A DNA stretch of 64,000 nucleotides, from assembly GCF_041381155.1 (NCBI RefSeq), contig NC_091134.1:41313338-41377337 (forward strand), given 5' to 3'. This stretch comes from Argopecten irradians (Eukaryota; Mollusca; Bivalvia; Pectinida; Pectinidae). The notes beneath the pieces were generated by a model, which had not been told where the DNA came from, did not search any database, and worked only from the letters and a program-made list of their open reading frames with translations. Made by a program: the position numbers and the translations under genes. Shown here piece by piece: positions 36,880 to 50,200 of the stretch. Positions within the stretch are counted from its first letter, which is position 1; every line of letters starts with the position of its first letter.

Positions 36880-37025
36880 TTACAGAACCATGGCAACCGA
36901 AATGCAAGAAGGTTGACTTTTGGTTGATTGCAATAGCCTTTGAAAATTCTAGTTACAGAACCATGGCAACCGAAATGCAAGAAGGTTGACTTTTGGTTGA
37001 TTGCAATAGCCTTTGAAAATTCTAG
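36880..37025. repeat. perfect 73-bp tandem duplication
   Basis: The 73-base unit starting TTACAGAACCATGGCAACCG and ending TTTGAAAATTCTAG occurs twice in direct succession (36880-36952, 36953-37025) with no difference that I can find. Identity over the full unit suggests a recent event or recent gene conversion. Confidence 0.9.
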
Positions 37026-37533
37026 TTATACAACATAATGATTGTCACTATGACCATGGAAAAGGCATATTGAAGAGTTTTCTTGTACAACCAAACCCCA
37101 ATGGAAAATGTAATTTTCAAGACTATTCAAATGGACAAATCTTAATCAATGGCAAAAAATGAAAACAAAAATCAGCAGAAACCCAATAAGTCTTCCACTT
37201 CATTTGAGCACCTAGATGTTAAGGTAAAGTAATAAATATTAAATACTTGAGCTTCTTTAAATTATTACCTTTTATTAAAAGGGAAAATCAACATTTTCAT
37301 AATTTTCGTCTTGATCCACGATTTCCACATTTATTTCAGTGGGATCACATTTCATATACAATTACCCTACGGACAGTCTTAGTTTGTGAAGGAGGATCAT
37401 GTCTTAATGTTATTTTGTGCCTTCTGCTTTATGTACGTGATGTACCTTGAAGTTTTATCTGTTAAATGTAACACTGTACACTTTATGGTACAGTGTTTAT
37501 ATGTATGATTATTGTATAGCATGTTCTGTGTGC

Positions 37534-37539
37534 AATAAA
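37534..37539 (+). promoter_or_regulatory. orphan polyadenylation signal
   Basis: TGTGTGCAATAAAGTGAAACC is followed about 50 bases later by the GT/T-rich TTGTGACTTGTTTCTTGTG, which looks like a genuine 3' end. No coding exon was identified upstream. It may terminate a long TTLL2 3' UTR or a non-coding transcript. Confidence 0.4.
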
Positions 37540-37599
37540 GTGAAACCAATAACCTAAACGAATCAAAAGTTCAAAGGTTTTGTGACTTGTTTCTTGTGT

Positions 37600-40100
37600 A
37601 TTTTATTTTATCTTGACAAGATGTTTCTGCTTCATTAGACTCTGTTTAATAAGTTAACACGCAAGTCACAAGCTCACGTTGTAAAATCTTTTTTCCAGAA
37701 GATTTCACTATCCTATGACATATGTTTACCATTTCAATGGCAATGCCCCTGTCATAGTGTAGCTACTTAAGGAATCTGGTGTAACAGGGCCTTTTCTGAA
37801 GACCGATAGGATTTATAAATGTGAAAATATGTTCAGTGAAGCTTGAATAATGATGCATTCAAATAGTGTTTACGCATAGACGGTAGCCTTGAAATGTAAT
37901 AATTTTAGTTCTGAACAATTTAAAATATTTTCTAAAATGTTTTCAACTTATGTTAGTCATACCATTTGTTGTCTGAAATAAGAAGGAGCACCTAACTGTG
38001 TGATGTAACTATAGAAACCCCCTAAAAACTCCAGGCATCTAGTTGCTAACCTTTGAACATTTGCGTGTCTTAAACGGGGAACTAAACACCAGTAGGGGGA
38101 CGGATGAAAGGGGAATGTCTTTGCAGTGTACCACATTGAAGAACCATTAGAAATGCACCTATATCGCAATATATTTGAAGTTTGAACTTGTCAAACGTTT
38201 TAAGGTAACATGCATGTCCTTTGTCGTGTATCTATGATATGCTTTAATCGATATAATTATAAACATCGTTTTGATATTTCTTTTCTTTATTGGCATATGC
38301 TCCAATGTCAACATTTACAGTTTGAATCAAAGCACTTCTAAGTTATGATCTGGAAATACCTTTCTCCAGTAATCGTCTGGAAACAGCAATTGGACAGGCA
38401 GACAAAAACACTGGGTACCCCACCATGGGAATAAAACTAGTCTTATCCGGACAGTTAAACTAAACCCAGCTTACATTCGGTGTGAGGAATATTGTTCATT
38501 GAGTGGACACATTTTAGTGTAGTAATTACACTAGAAAGTATTGGAAGAAGACCAAGATAGGCTTTGTTCATGTAATTTTATAAATCAGTCTCTGGTAATG
38601 TCATAATTGAATTTAATGTTACAAACCTGTTGGGAACTTTTGTAGTCATCGTATAAAAAGATATTCTTCCCCAATATTGGACGAGGTGGGAACATACTTT
38701 ACAAAACTGTTTCTTTGTTAATGCATTTGTATAATTATTTTAATGGTTAACCAAAGGTTCTAACAATTTTCTTTGAAGACTCCTATGGGAAATGTATATC
38801 AAGCTTTACAAAACACAAATGGATCATTCTACAATTGCATACTAGTAGTTTTGACGGGAACTAGGAAGAAAGGATTTCATTGTGGTGCGAGAACGGTTCC
38901 TTACTTGTATGACATCTGTTCACAAACACTCCACTCTTTATTTGAGACCTTGGCATTTTCTGAAAATGATTTTGTAACTCATTCAACATTTGTTAAAACT
39001 CCCACATAACGTTGCTAATACAATGCGTTGTACTGTGTCAGTGGACAAAATATTACCTGCGAAGAGAATTCCGAACATAAATCAATTAATTCTGCATTTT
39101 GCTTGCATGTCATTGAACATTTAGCCATGTCATTGAACATTTAGCCAATAATTATTTGCTGCAGGGTCATGCTAAATTGTTGACTCAAACATAAAGTTCT
39201 AGACCTGTTTATCCATAATCTTAATACCTGAATACAAAATGGAGCATTTTAGTTTATTTCCGTGCCAACCAAATGTTGAAAGTTCATGACAAATAACTAT
39301 TGTAAGAGATTACAGTTGGCATATGAAGACTCTCGATATTGCAGACTATAGTTTGTTAACACTATCTGTTAAGAAATATCTGTTAAGAAATAACAGTGAG
39401 GCCCCGTTTTCCACTTAAGAGGCTACTTGAATTATATAGTATTTACTTATCAACTCACACAAAATGAATAAAGAAAATTAGTGCTTTTGTGTCTGGACTT
39501 TAAATGGTGGTGAGTGCAAACTTTGCCGGGTCATGTAAACATACCTAATGTATAAGGTTGAGAACAAACAGATATTATGGGTCCCTTTCTCCGCGTGGAA
39601 GCTTGAGTGGCAGCTGGAATTGGTGTTAACATTGTATCCGTGTGAATACTGATAGTGATAAGAAGATTTTTCCAGCACCAATTCACATACGATATGTATA
39701 TATATAGGAATCTGTAATAGGATAGGGTTCCAAATACAGTAACATACTTTAGATAAGCCAGCTAAATTGTCTTATTTATAGATTTTTAACCTGCCTGACA
39801 ATCTGAAACGTCAAGGTTTAATCATTGTACTTTCTCATTCGTACCTGTTGGGTTATATATTTCAATACTTTCGACGTTAAGCAATGCATGCTGATATCTC
39901 AGCATTGTCTCTAATACATAAGCTGAAACAAACTTAACACCAATAAAATAAAATTTAGAGTCCCACAAATACGAATTAGACCTGTCTTAATGTATCGGAA
40001 ATGTCTTGGGGAAAAAATTCAACTGTAATCTTTGTATTGATGTATTTTTTCAACAATGTCGGTACATATATATAATTGGATATGGGAATTTGATTTGAAT
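37600..40100. other. no firm gene; small 20-bp tandem duplication
   Basis: Only short frames. The 20-bp unit CATGTCATTGAACATTTAGC is repeated twice at 39106-39145. The 78-codon frame at 38773-39009 lacks splice context and recognisable motifs. Confidence 0.4.
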
Positions 40101-40114
40101 TTTTTTCATTACAG

Positions 40115-40291
40115 CTACCACGTTTGCTGGATCAATTCGAAGCGTTCAGATTGATTACAACACGGACTGATAAAGTCAAATCGATTTGCATTAGCTACAA
40201 GAGTAGGATCACCTGGAAATGGGGAGAGCCATCAGTATTACCATACCATGTCAAAAACGTGTACCTGTGCCAGGGAGAACCTAGATACTAA
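40115..40291 (+). CDS. candidate 3'-terminal coding exon, unknown gene
   Basis: After a good acceptor (GAATTTTTTTCATTACAG, ending at 40114) a frame of 58 codons runs to TAA at 40289-40291. It has no ATG, so it could only be read as the last exon of a spliced gene. The translation begins LPRLLDQFEAFRLITTRTD and ends YLCQGEPRY, with balanced composition unlike the surrounding noise. I recognise no family and found no upstream partner exon. It could equally be part of a non-coding transcript. Confidence 0.25.
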   Translation, partial: LPRLLDQFEAFRLITTRTDKVKSICISYKSRITWKWGEPSVLPYHVKNVYLCQGEPRY

Positions 40292-40299
40292 ATTGGAAT

Positions 40300-43200
40300 T
40301 CCTATGCAATGTTGCTGTTTTTGTCTTAGATAATCAATGCGTTATTGTAAAATGAACTGCTTTGAACAATTTTGTCATTCTATTTGCTATGGAACCCAAT
40401 ATTTTCATTGTCTGGCGTTCCAAACTAGTATTGCAAAATAGTTATTTGATACAGTATTATTGAAAATTTATGTTATATGAGCGTCCGAAAAGAACATTTG
40501 ATCAATAAGTTGGTTATATTTTTATCACTGGCTCGTGTTGCACTGAAATGAAGAGAGAACGAGAACACATACTGCTTAGTTGCTAGATTATCCATTCTTT
40601 TGTTTAATGTAACATACAAGCAGTTTGTGTTATGTTCGTATGTTCAAGCTATGACAAGTGATTCTTATTTGCGGATTTAAAGTTGATCTAATGATTTTAG
40701 ATAATCGTTTCCAGAAGAGATAGTACATGAAAAAGAAGTAGCACACACTCTCACAGTGAAAATCAAGGCCAATATCCTAGTATTTTACGACTTTTTTAAA
40801 GTTCATTAAAAGAACGATCATAAGAATGGTTATTTAAAAAGTGGTGTCTCAATTAGAATTTCTTAATGAGTTTATATTTTTGGACTGCTAATGGCGTCTT
40901 TTAAATGACCTTTCTGAAAAAATTGTTGAATATTTAATTTGTACTTAGATACACGGAAGTGAAGAGTAAATTAGATCAATACCTATGACAATACCCTACC
41001 TAACGTGCATCAAGTTTCGATGTTTGACGAAGGCAACATAATCCCATTAGTCAGTGCCATATCATGGCCTTGTGTTCCGTTTATACTCCTGACAACATTA
41101 TTTATCTTGTTTAGATATGTAAATCAGCATTTTCTTACTACGGTGGGAACTTTATTTTGGACCTTTATTTAGAACATTGCATTAAGTGGAATAGTATTAG
41201 CATATCTTTATCCTTAACTGAAATGAGACACAAGACAAAGTTAATCGAAACTATTGCATTATAAATACAATGTAAATGTTTTTCCATTACTGAAAACAAA
41301 TAAGAAACGCGATTTCTGTAATATTGGTTCAATTATGTTCTTATATATAACAGTATTTAGTGTAAAATATTACTTGAACTAGTGTAATATTACTTGAATT
41401 AGTGTCTTAAGACACATTTTTTACAAGTATCATATAATTATCAGTTCTATGCGTTTTTCTTTGATTTAAGACACGCTCAAGTAAAACTTTCACAGTTCTA
41501 GCTTACCAACATAAGATCAATGGTGGAAATGTCCGAAAAACTGAAAGCCAAGTTTAACTTGTGTGTATTCATTCACCTTAATGAAATTTCTATGTGATTA
41601 ACTGTTTTGACGTTTTATGTAGAAACGTTTTATGTAAAGGTTTTTTCGAAGTACATTTGTATAATTCTAAATCATTATAATGATTATTGATATTTATAAG
41701 ATAATGCTAATTTCTAAGTGTAGTATTATGGATTGATACACGGGTTGCGTAGTATAATGCTATTTATATATACTTGTAGCTGTATCCTGTTAACCTGGTG
41801 AACTCTCTCTGTTGATCGAAACGACCGCCCAAGAAATCTTCAACTCTGTTGCTGTTGGTAGTTGAAGGTTTCTAATGGTGGTTACTATAACGCTGTTGTT
41901 TTTTATCTTGTAGTTATTTTATTATTTCCCGTGTTATTGTGATCCAGTGTTGACTTTTATCTCAAGGTTTTAATTATCAATAAGTTATTTGTGTTTGATT
42001 ATATCTAGATAATTTGCCCCATCCCACTCAATCTATGACCTCGTTTACTTTTCCTATTTATAAAATATGAATTTTTTTTAATATTAACTTATTTTTTTTC
42101 CTGAGTATGAGGGAAGGCATATTCACGTCATATTAGTTTATTATACATGTGTGTTTTATGTTTTGAAGTGCGAGTTTATGCATGTTAATTTATTTTTGAT
42201 TTCAGCCGTCCGTTCTTTTTTCTTCTTGGATTAGCTTTTGTTACATCAATTCTTTCTTTTTTTGTGATGAATTATTCTGCTTTTAATCATCTATGGTGCT
42301 CTGGTGCTCTTGGAAACATTAACTATGATAATGTGTTTCAATCTCATACTTATGTAGTCAATTTCTCTTCATGTCGTCATAGTTTTTATTTGTTATACAG
42401 TTATATGAATATATTATAATATTTTAATGTATAACTTATTTAATTTCATGTATGGAAGATCCTAGAGACGTTGCATTTTGTTCGTAAGACTACTGCAATA
42501 ATGTAATCAAATATACACATGGAAAATATGTTATCGTTACAATATACCGCACATGAGAAGGGAGATAATTCAATAGAGATGTAATTCATTCAGCATTCCA
42601 TAAATGTATCAATGATTGAAGGTCTGCAAGGTTTTCAAACAGTTTTCATTTTTTTTGCTTTAGGTTTCCCCGATTTCCTCCTGTTTATTGTCAGGAAACC
42701 GATTTAAAAAAAAAAATAGGCCATACCAGGTATATGGAATAAACTATAATTTAATTTTATATGTACAAGCAAAAAGTTGGAAATAATATACATTGTGTAT
42801 GAACAGTAAACGAGATTGTAAATTAACAACGGCTTTAAGGCAAGTCCTATCGGTGTTCAATGCTTAGTTGTTAACAATGAAAACTATTAATGTAAACAAT
42901 CTGATCGGTATTAAACTTAGGTGTTATCTAGCTTCTTATTTTGTCTAGAATTCCTTACGTCCTGTCGTTGATTGTGTGCTGTCATTGTTTACAGTGTTAT
43001 GTTTGACGGTGTATTGAAAAATATTTTGTACGAATCTCGACTTTTTCAAAGAATTGGTATAGATATATTCAGATACAACGAATGTATGTCGTCAAGAGAA
43101 TCATATATCACATGGATATATTATGAATACTTGTTCAATATTTCGTCTCTTCATTATACGAGTCATCAACGCTTTAACGAAACTGTTAGTTAATGCAACA

Positions 43201-44040
43201 TTTGTCTATGAGCATTAAGTCATCCACTTATTGGGGGAAAATATTATATTTAAGAGTAATAATCAGTACTTAGCTGATAACTGCATGATGAAAAGAGACG
43301 TGTTTGTATGAAGACATGTATTCATTATATACTTTATCAAAGTGTCATTAATATTTGTAGACAGGTGATCGATATAAAGATAATTTATGATGAAGATCTA
43401 GATCTGCATATCACTGACCTTTTTTTTACGATGACTGTATACAGAATATTGATGGACTAAAACACTGTCACGTTAAGTCTTTGACGAATTCGTGTGTATC
43501 ACATGTTCATTCTATTATTTATTGAAGAAATAAATAGCGTTGCTTTTATTCTATATTGTTATTTTCTTGTTATTTGCCTGTTTTATGTCGATGTATGTTG
43601 AAAAGTGTTGAAGTGTATTAACAACATGAACACGGTTAATCTTTCTCTTTTGTGGTTAAACAATTACAGATTAATTTTAGATAGCAAAAATGGGACCGAA
43701 TCGATTGAAGTGTCACAAAAACCTATCTTTTTCAAATGAAAAGGAAACCAACGGGTATACAAAAGCAGGTCAAAATATTAGCTTTATACATGCTAATTAA
43801 AAGTGAAATTGCAAGTTGGACTGGTATGTAGGTATAGAGGATGCAATAGCTTGTTGGAGGATAAACTACTTCGCTGTGTACTTTTAAAGGTTTTTTAATT
43901 TCGCGTTGGTGTCACTTTTACCATAGAATACCTTAGTACTAAGCAACATAGCTTATAATATTATGTTCACAAAAATGTATAGTGTCGCATAGGGAAACAT
44001 AAGCGGTGAAATATCCCTCGCATAATTATTTTTATATTAA
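40300..44040. other. no gene seen
   Basis: AT-rich sequence with short random frames and no repeat array recognised. Confidence 0.4.
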
Positions 44041-44048
44041 TCACATAA

Positions 44049-44054
44049 TTTATT
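44049..44054 (-). promoter_or_regulatory. candidate polyadenylation signal of the P4HA-like gene
   Basis: Minus-strand AATAAA about 200 bases beyond the stop codon at 44252. Confidence 0.5.
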
Positions 44055-44251
44055 TCCAAGTTACAGTAAATTAATAATTTCATAATAATGCTGCCATTTA
44101 ATAGATACAGCAGTTTCCATCTATCCCCAATCAGCTGATTTAAAGTTGAAATTGTTAGTAACCAGACCGGTATTTACGGCCGCTCATCAAAATATGTAGC
44201 ACGAGTGATAACGTGAACTATAATGTCAGAATGATAACAATTTTATCAACA

Positions 44252-47200
44252 TCAATCGATGTCGATGTCGTATTGGAATTCTGCTTCACGTGTTCTACCG
44301 CAAAGCTTGGTGAGAACTTGTCCTTCCTGACGAATCCATTTATTGACAACTGAAAAATTGAAGAAATTTCAGTAATTAATCAGTAAATAATTCAATATCG
44401 ATTTTAAAATGAAGTATTAACGGGGTAGTAAATTGTAAAGTTAATTAAGATATGCGTATTAAACTAATATAATATAACGAAGAAATGCTTCAAGAGGTGT
44501 TATATAATCATTATAATGTCCTTTGTTATTTCCTAGAAGAATTTATAACTACAGTATACTATGTTATTTCCATAAACAATAACAGGATTGGTGGAGAAAT
44601 GCTGAGATTACGTGTTGAATGTGGCCGAATTCAAAACTTATTACATATTATGTACATATGATGTAATTGCCTAGGAATAAAGATTAACGAATGAAATATG
44701 ACATCACAGAAACATGTGAAATTCTGCTGCTAAATAATGCTAATGTTTAACCTTTTTTCTTTTATAATGCACAGATAAGCGGTAGAATTTATTTTGCGTT
44801 TTAGTCTGCTACATATCCCTTGTGTCTTATTTCAATTATCATGTCGGGGTCTTCAAATTAAAAAAAATCTCAATCTAAGTCATATAGGCAAAAAATACAA
44901 TTAGTAATTGAATTCGTCTATCGTTAAAAGAATTGAGGACCGAAATCGCTGCCATATTTGATGAGGAAGAAACTTACCCCATTTTGATCCGAGTAAAACG
45001 GGACAACCAGCGTGGCCCATTCTTTCATCCTTGTCGCCATTAGGGAGCAAGTTATACCAGAAAGCAGCAGCACCCTATCAACAAGTATGTCACATATATT
45101 CCATAATCAAATGAAACTAATAAAAATAAGCAATACAGAAATCCGATTTCAAAATTGATTAATTGTGTCAAATATGAACACACCTAAGCTACATTTTTAG
45201 TTTTGATATTCCTTTTTAAGACTAATAAAGGTAATATGAAAACCATTCTAAACGTTTTAGCATTTCATATAGAAATATAGTACAATGTTAATAAGACCAT
45301 GGCCAAGATTTATCAAAATTCCCCAACTTACAGAAACTCCTTGGCTCACAATCTGCCATAGGAAAACATAACACAAGTTAGGAAAGATTCTTTATCTTTA
45401 AGCGCTTTCCTATGAGGAATAAGCTAAAGAAATCCATCAACGCGACTGTTAATGGATTATGGTACTCCGGAAGAGTAAGCGTCCTCTAATTCATCGACGA
45501 AACCCGATATAAAATGTATGTCAAATTCTTGTGTTATTTAGGAAAGGTTAGAAGGGAACGTCTCACCTCCACTGCTGGTACCCTCGCTCCCAGATTAGGA
45601 AACACTGTTGCTCCACCAGCTTTCACGGTACTTAGCTACCAAATGTAAGTTAACGTTATAAAATTCAATAATAATTTTTGGTTTATATCATCCTCGATAC
45701 TCCAGGTGTTCCGATCACTTACAATCTCTCGAATCGAATGTTATCGGAACCCATGGAATATCGAGAATGGGTTTATATTAGTCTTTAAAACCTATACTCG
45801 ATATCAATTATATACTTACATACAAATACAGATAGATGGGGATATCATTCACATTGCTGATCAATCATGCAGTAAATTAAATTTTAAAAATTTTCAAATG
45901 GCAAAATTCAATTGAAGAACATGCTCATTATTTAAGCATACCAGTTCGTAGAGTCATAGAATAATGAGCTATATGAAATATATCCATATGTTCCTAATTG
46001 TCATCCTCTAAACAAGGTTTTAAGATTGCATTTAACAAACAATTTGAAATTAAAAATAGCTTGAAACTGATTTGTATTACCACAGACATATTGCAAAACT
46101 GGTTTGAAACTAAAATTAGTTCTACCGTGATATGGTACAACATCTTACATAAAACATCCATGTTGCTATTCTTTCCCCACTCTCTCTTATCTCAGGCGAT
46201 ACGTCCTTTGGCGTTGGTCCCCAGAGAGGAATATCCTAAGACAAAAAAATGTTACCGATAATTAACGTGCAAAGTTTGGTCAAATACAATTCTACGCTCT
46301 CATTATGAAATGAAATGGTTAATACACGAACAGTACTAGTATATATAAACAAAAAAATCGCTTACATTTCGTGTAGTTCGCTTGCGATTCGAATAAAAAA
46401 AAAACACCGCCGTGAAAAAGCTTTGACTTACGTAACAACACGAGATTTTCAACTGGTTTTTTTTCGCGAAATGAGATCGCTGTATATAAAAAAGCCGTAA
46501 AAAACTAACCTGTGGATTTACATTAAGGCACCGCACATTGAGTTGGTCGATAGTCAATTAAAAGATCTAGCTATACATACCAACCTATTAGATTTTGTTC
46601 GCCTGTAACTCTTTTATACATGGATTCGTTTCTATGTCGTTACACCCTTGATTTTTCAATGTGACGTGATTGTAAATCTTGTAAATGCAAGAATTATGTA
46701 CATGCAAATTAATTACTTCTACTGTGGCCAACATTTCTGTTTTAAAGATGCTACTTATCATTTGAACAATAGCTGATGTTTACTCGTGCATATACAATAT
46801 ATGTCTAATTAACACCGATATACATACAAAATAACTTATTTTGCTTTTAGTGCATGCGCAAGCAATACTTCATTTATTATAGTTCATACATGTACTACCA
46901 CTGATTAATGTTTTTGATGAAGAAAAAAATACCATTCGTCAGCGGTGTAACTTCTTTAAAAAGGCATTTTAAGAAATCATTATATAGCTAAATTGATTTT
47001 ACCAGAACGTCAAGATGAGGCGTGTAACATCCTCCTATCCCATAGTTTAACACCTGAAAAGGCAAATGTAAAGAATGAATGGAAGATCTTAAATAAGTGT
47101 CAATTTCATAGGATTCTTGTATATTACACCGCGCAAATGATATATCAATTTAACGAGAATAACTCGTTCTGATTTCTTTCAGTTTTGAATTCAAATGCTT

Positions 47201-50200
47201 TTTCTGTACCCATTATATACACGTTATAATGGGTCTAAAAGTTCGAATAACCGTTATTGTGTCAATATCTACACAATGTATGTCATACCTGATATTGCTC
47301 CACGCTACTTCTTCGCTTCCTGAATGTAGTATCCAGTCCTGTTATAAGGCCTATTCTTCTGTTTAGTTTCAGTAAAAAATTGTTTTCTGTTCTGATGTCA
47401 TGCAACCAACCACTGTATTCCAAAAGAAAAAAAACCACCACAACATCATCCGAAACACGTAGGTTTTCTCTAATAAAGCATTTAAGTCGACCAAGTCCTA
47501 TTCATAAAGCTTTCTACGCAAATGGAAGTCAAGCAAAGTAAAACAGGAGTAAAAACGGCGTCACCTTTATTCCATATTCTTATATAAGCACAATGCTTCT
47601 TGGTCTGGCGACTTCTTTTTCAAAACGATATGGCCTTGATTTCAAAGAATTTATTTAAGAATTAATTTTAATGATTGTTCATATATGATATATAGGTTTT
47701 CAATGTTAAATCCTGCAACTTGAGCGCGATCCAATATTGTTAAGCCGGTGATGGTACTGTCGGATTCCGTTATCTACAGCCCATATACCGTACTACGTTG
47801 TTATCTAGATCCCGTATAAAGCTTAAAGTTTTCTACTTACGTGTAACTGACGCGAGTGTCTTTTACAACGCTCTCGTTTTTCACCCAGACAGTAGATCTT
47901 GTCATCTAGAAACAGTAGTCAGGTGCGTTTATCTTATTTTATAAATATCTTATTTTCCGGTGTATTTATTGTTTTCTCAACTGTAGCTAATGTTAACTTT
48001 ATATGTAACTTTAAAAGAATTTTGTTCATACATTTTTCGCGCAACAATTTCTAACGAACATACAATACATTTTTACGACATGGGCATGAAAAACAAAAAC
48101 GAAAATTACAACAACAGAAACTATTTCCACTTGCAAACCCCCGCTCGTATCTCCGAAAATATCAAAGAATTATGAAAACAACTTACTTAGTATATATTTC
48201 ATCACTTCTCAATAGAAATCGAATTGTTTTCATATCTCAGATTAAGTAAGACGATGTTATGATAAGGCTAGAAATTACTCACCACGCGTGCTCCCGACGC
48301 TCGAATTTGTGCCATTTCTGACGTAGAAATTACATCATGGAAAATAGAAAGTCGCGGAACGTTATTCATAACTTCCTCTTTTGATCGGTAATAAGGAAAA
48401 CTTGTAGGTCTTAGGTAACATTTCAGGGATGACAACTGTCGTGCCGTCTGATTTTAAAAGAGAACAATACATAGTTAATAAACACCCATCAGCATTTGAA
48501 GAAAAGATCACTGTGCATTGTTTCGGTATAAAACCATCTGTCTTATCAAGATCGACTATTTATCTAGCACTCTGGAGGTTTTTGATTACGTAGGGTAAAT
48601 GCAAGAATTGAAATATGTTTTATGTTATAGGTCTTATAACAAGTACAAGTCTATCTTCATTCATCACAACCTTTATGTGGTACTTACCCTTGTCTCTCCT
48701 CTACACAATGCTCTGTAAGTACTGTTTCTTTCAGACTCTTCTTCCGGCTCCAACACTTTGGAGTGTACCGGAATCCTGTAGCTCAGTGACATGTATAGAT
48801 GATAGTCGGCTTTGATGCTCTTATTATCTAAAACGCAGAGAAATGTATACAGCGAGACAATTTAGTTTAATTTCCGGTTTCAGTCTGCTTTTTAACCCAC
48901 TTTAATATATTGTTCGCAAATGTTATACTTCTTACAGATATGACAAATAATTGCGTTTCGACAATGGCAAGATAGCAATACACTTACCTAAATGCAGAAA
49001 AGGTTCTATAATTTCTGCAGACTTCCAAGGCATTCCAAACTAAAAATACATGACAACACACAGGTCAATACAAGTGATTTTGGATGTATGCTTTTGATCA
49101 AAATTCTATATCTACGGCATAAAATGTAAAGCGGAATAGTAATCTCTGCTGAATATCGCGAATGATTCACAGTTTTGAATACGAATATTTACATGTTAAT
49201 TGAAATAAATGATTCTATTCTTGTAAATGACTGTCGTTGCTATTAAATAAGATTTGATCGCAAATACCACATTTGCACACAAAAATGGTTCTGTTTCCTG
49301 GTTTCTTCTTTTTGAAGAAGTGACTGTGTTGGCGGTATACAAACCTCACTATATTCTTTGGCTAAAGCCGATTTTATCCACATGTCTTCCTCTTCAGAAA
49401 CATTGTATCGCTCCAACAACTTTTCAAGCCACACAATTTTCTGGTATCTTTTTGCAAACTCGGATATGTACATAGCATCTGAACTTGTAAGAGGTTCTGA
49501 CTTTGAGTCATATATAACGCCTGACATCAGTTTGTCCAGGTCCAGTTCGTACGTCTGCCACAACCTGAGTATTGCCTCAGCAGCTCCCTGTATGTCCTCC
49601 GATGTTACGGGTAATCTGTCGCCACTATGAATCCTTAGTATTCCCTTTCTAAACTCTGAAAAAGATCATGAATTCAGGTTATAATTAGTCCACATGAAAC
49701 TTATTACAAAGAGTATGTTATTAAGTTATGACTATTTACCAATGTATGGATATATAGACATTGGGGCATGAGTCTGCAAGAACATATTTCCAGAATGGAT
49801 AATGATTTTCATTAGCAACAGAAAGAAAGATCAAAGTATATGGAAATATCAGGAAATAGGACCGTATTTTCCGGACTATAAGCCGCGCCTTTTCATCTGG
49901 AAATCGGGAGTGCGGCTTATACTCAAGTTTGACCCATCGAATAGAACACATCATCCATTTGCGATGTGTTTTATAGAGGTAGACAAATTAACACATTCTT
50001 GAACAAAAATGGAAAACAAGACATGTCATACATGGTTCTGTAAAACAAATATAGAAATATTTAGCACTGTGTGTCACGAGTAGAACAAAAAAGTAGTGTG
50101 TGTGTGTGTGTAGGGTAGGGGATGGGGTGACATTTTTACGGTTTATTTACGTCTCACAGTAGCTTTGTCCAGACAAGATTCGCAGCATATCATGTCGATG

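Noticed and set aside
37957-38169. 70-codon minus-strand frame
   Set aside because: No splice context, no recognisable motif, isolated in AT-rich DNA.
49254-49630. Plus-strand frames of 73-90 codons
   Set aside because: Antisense of exon 3 of the P4HA-like gene, whose minus-strand reading matches the family.
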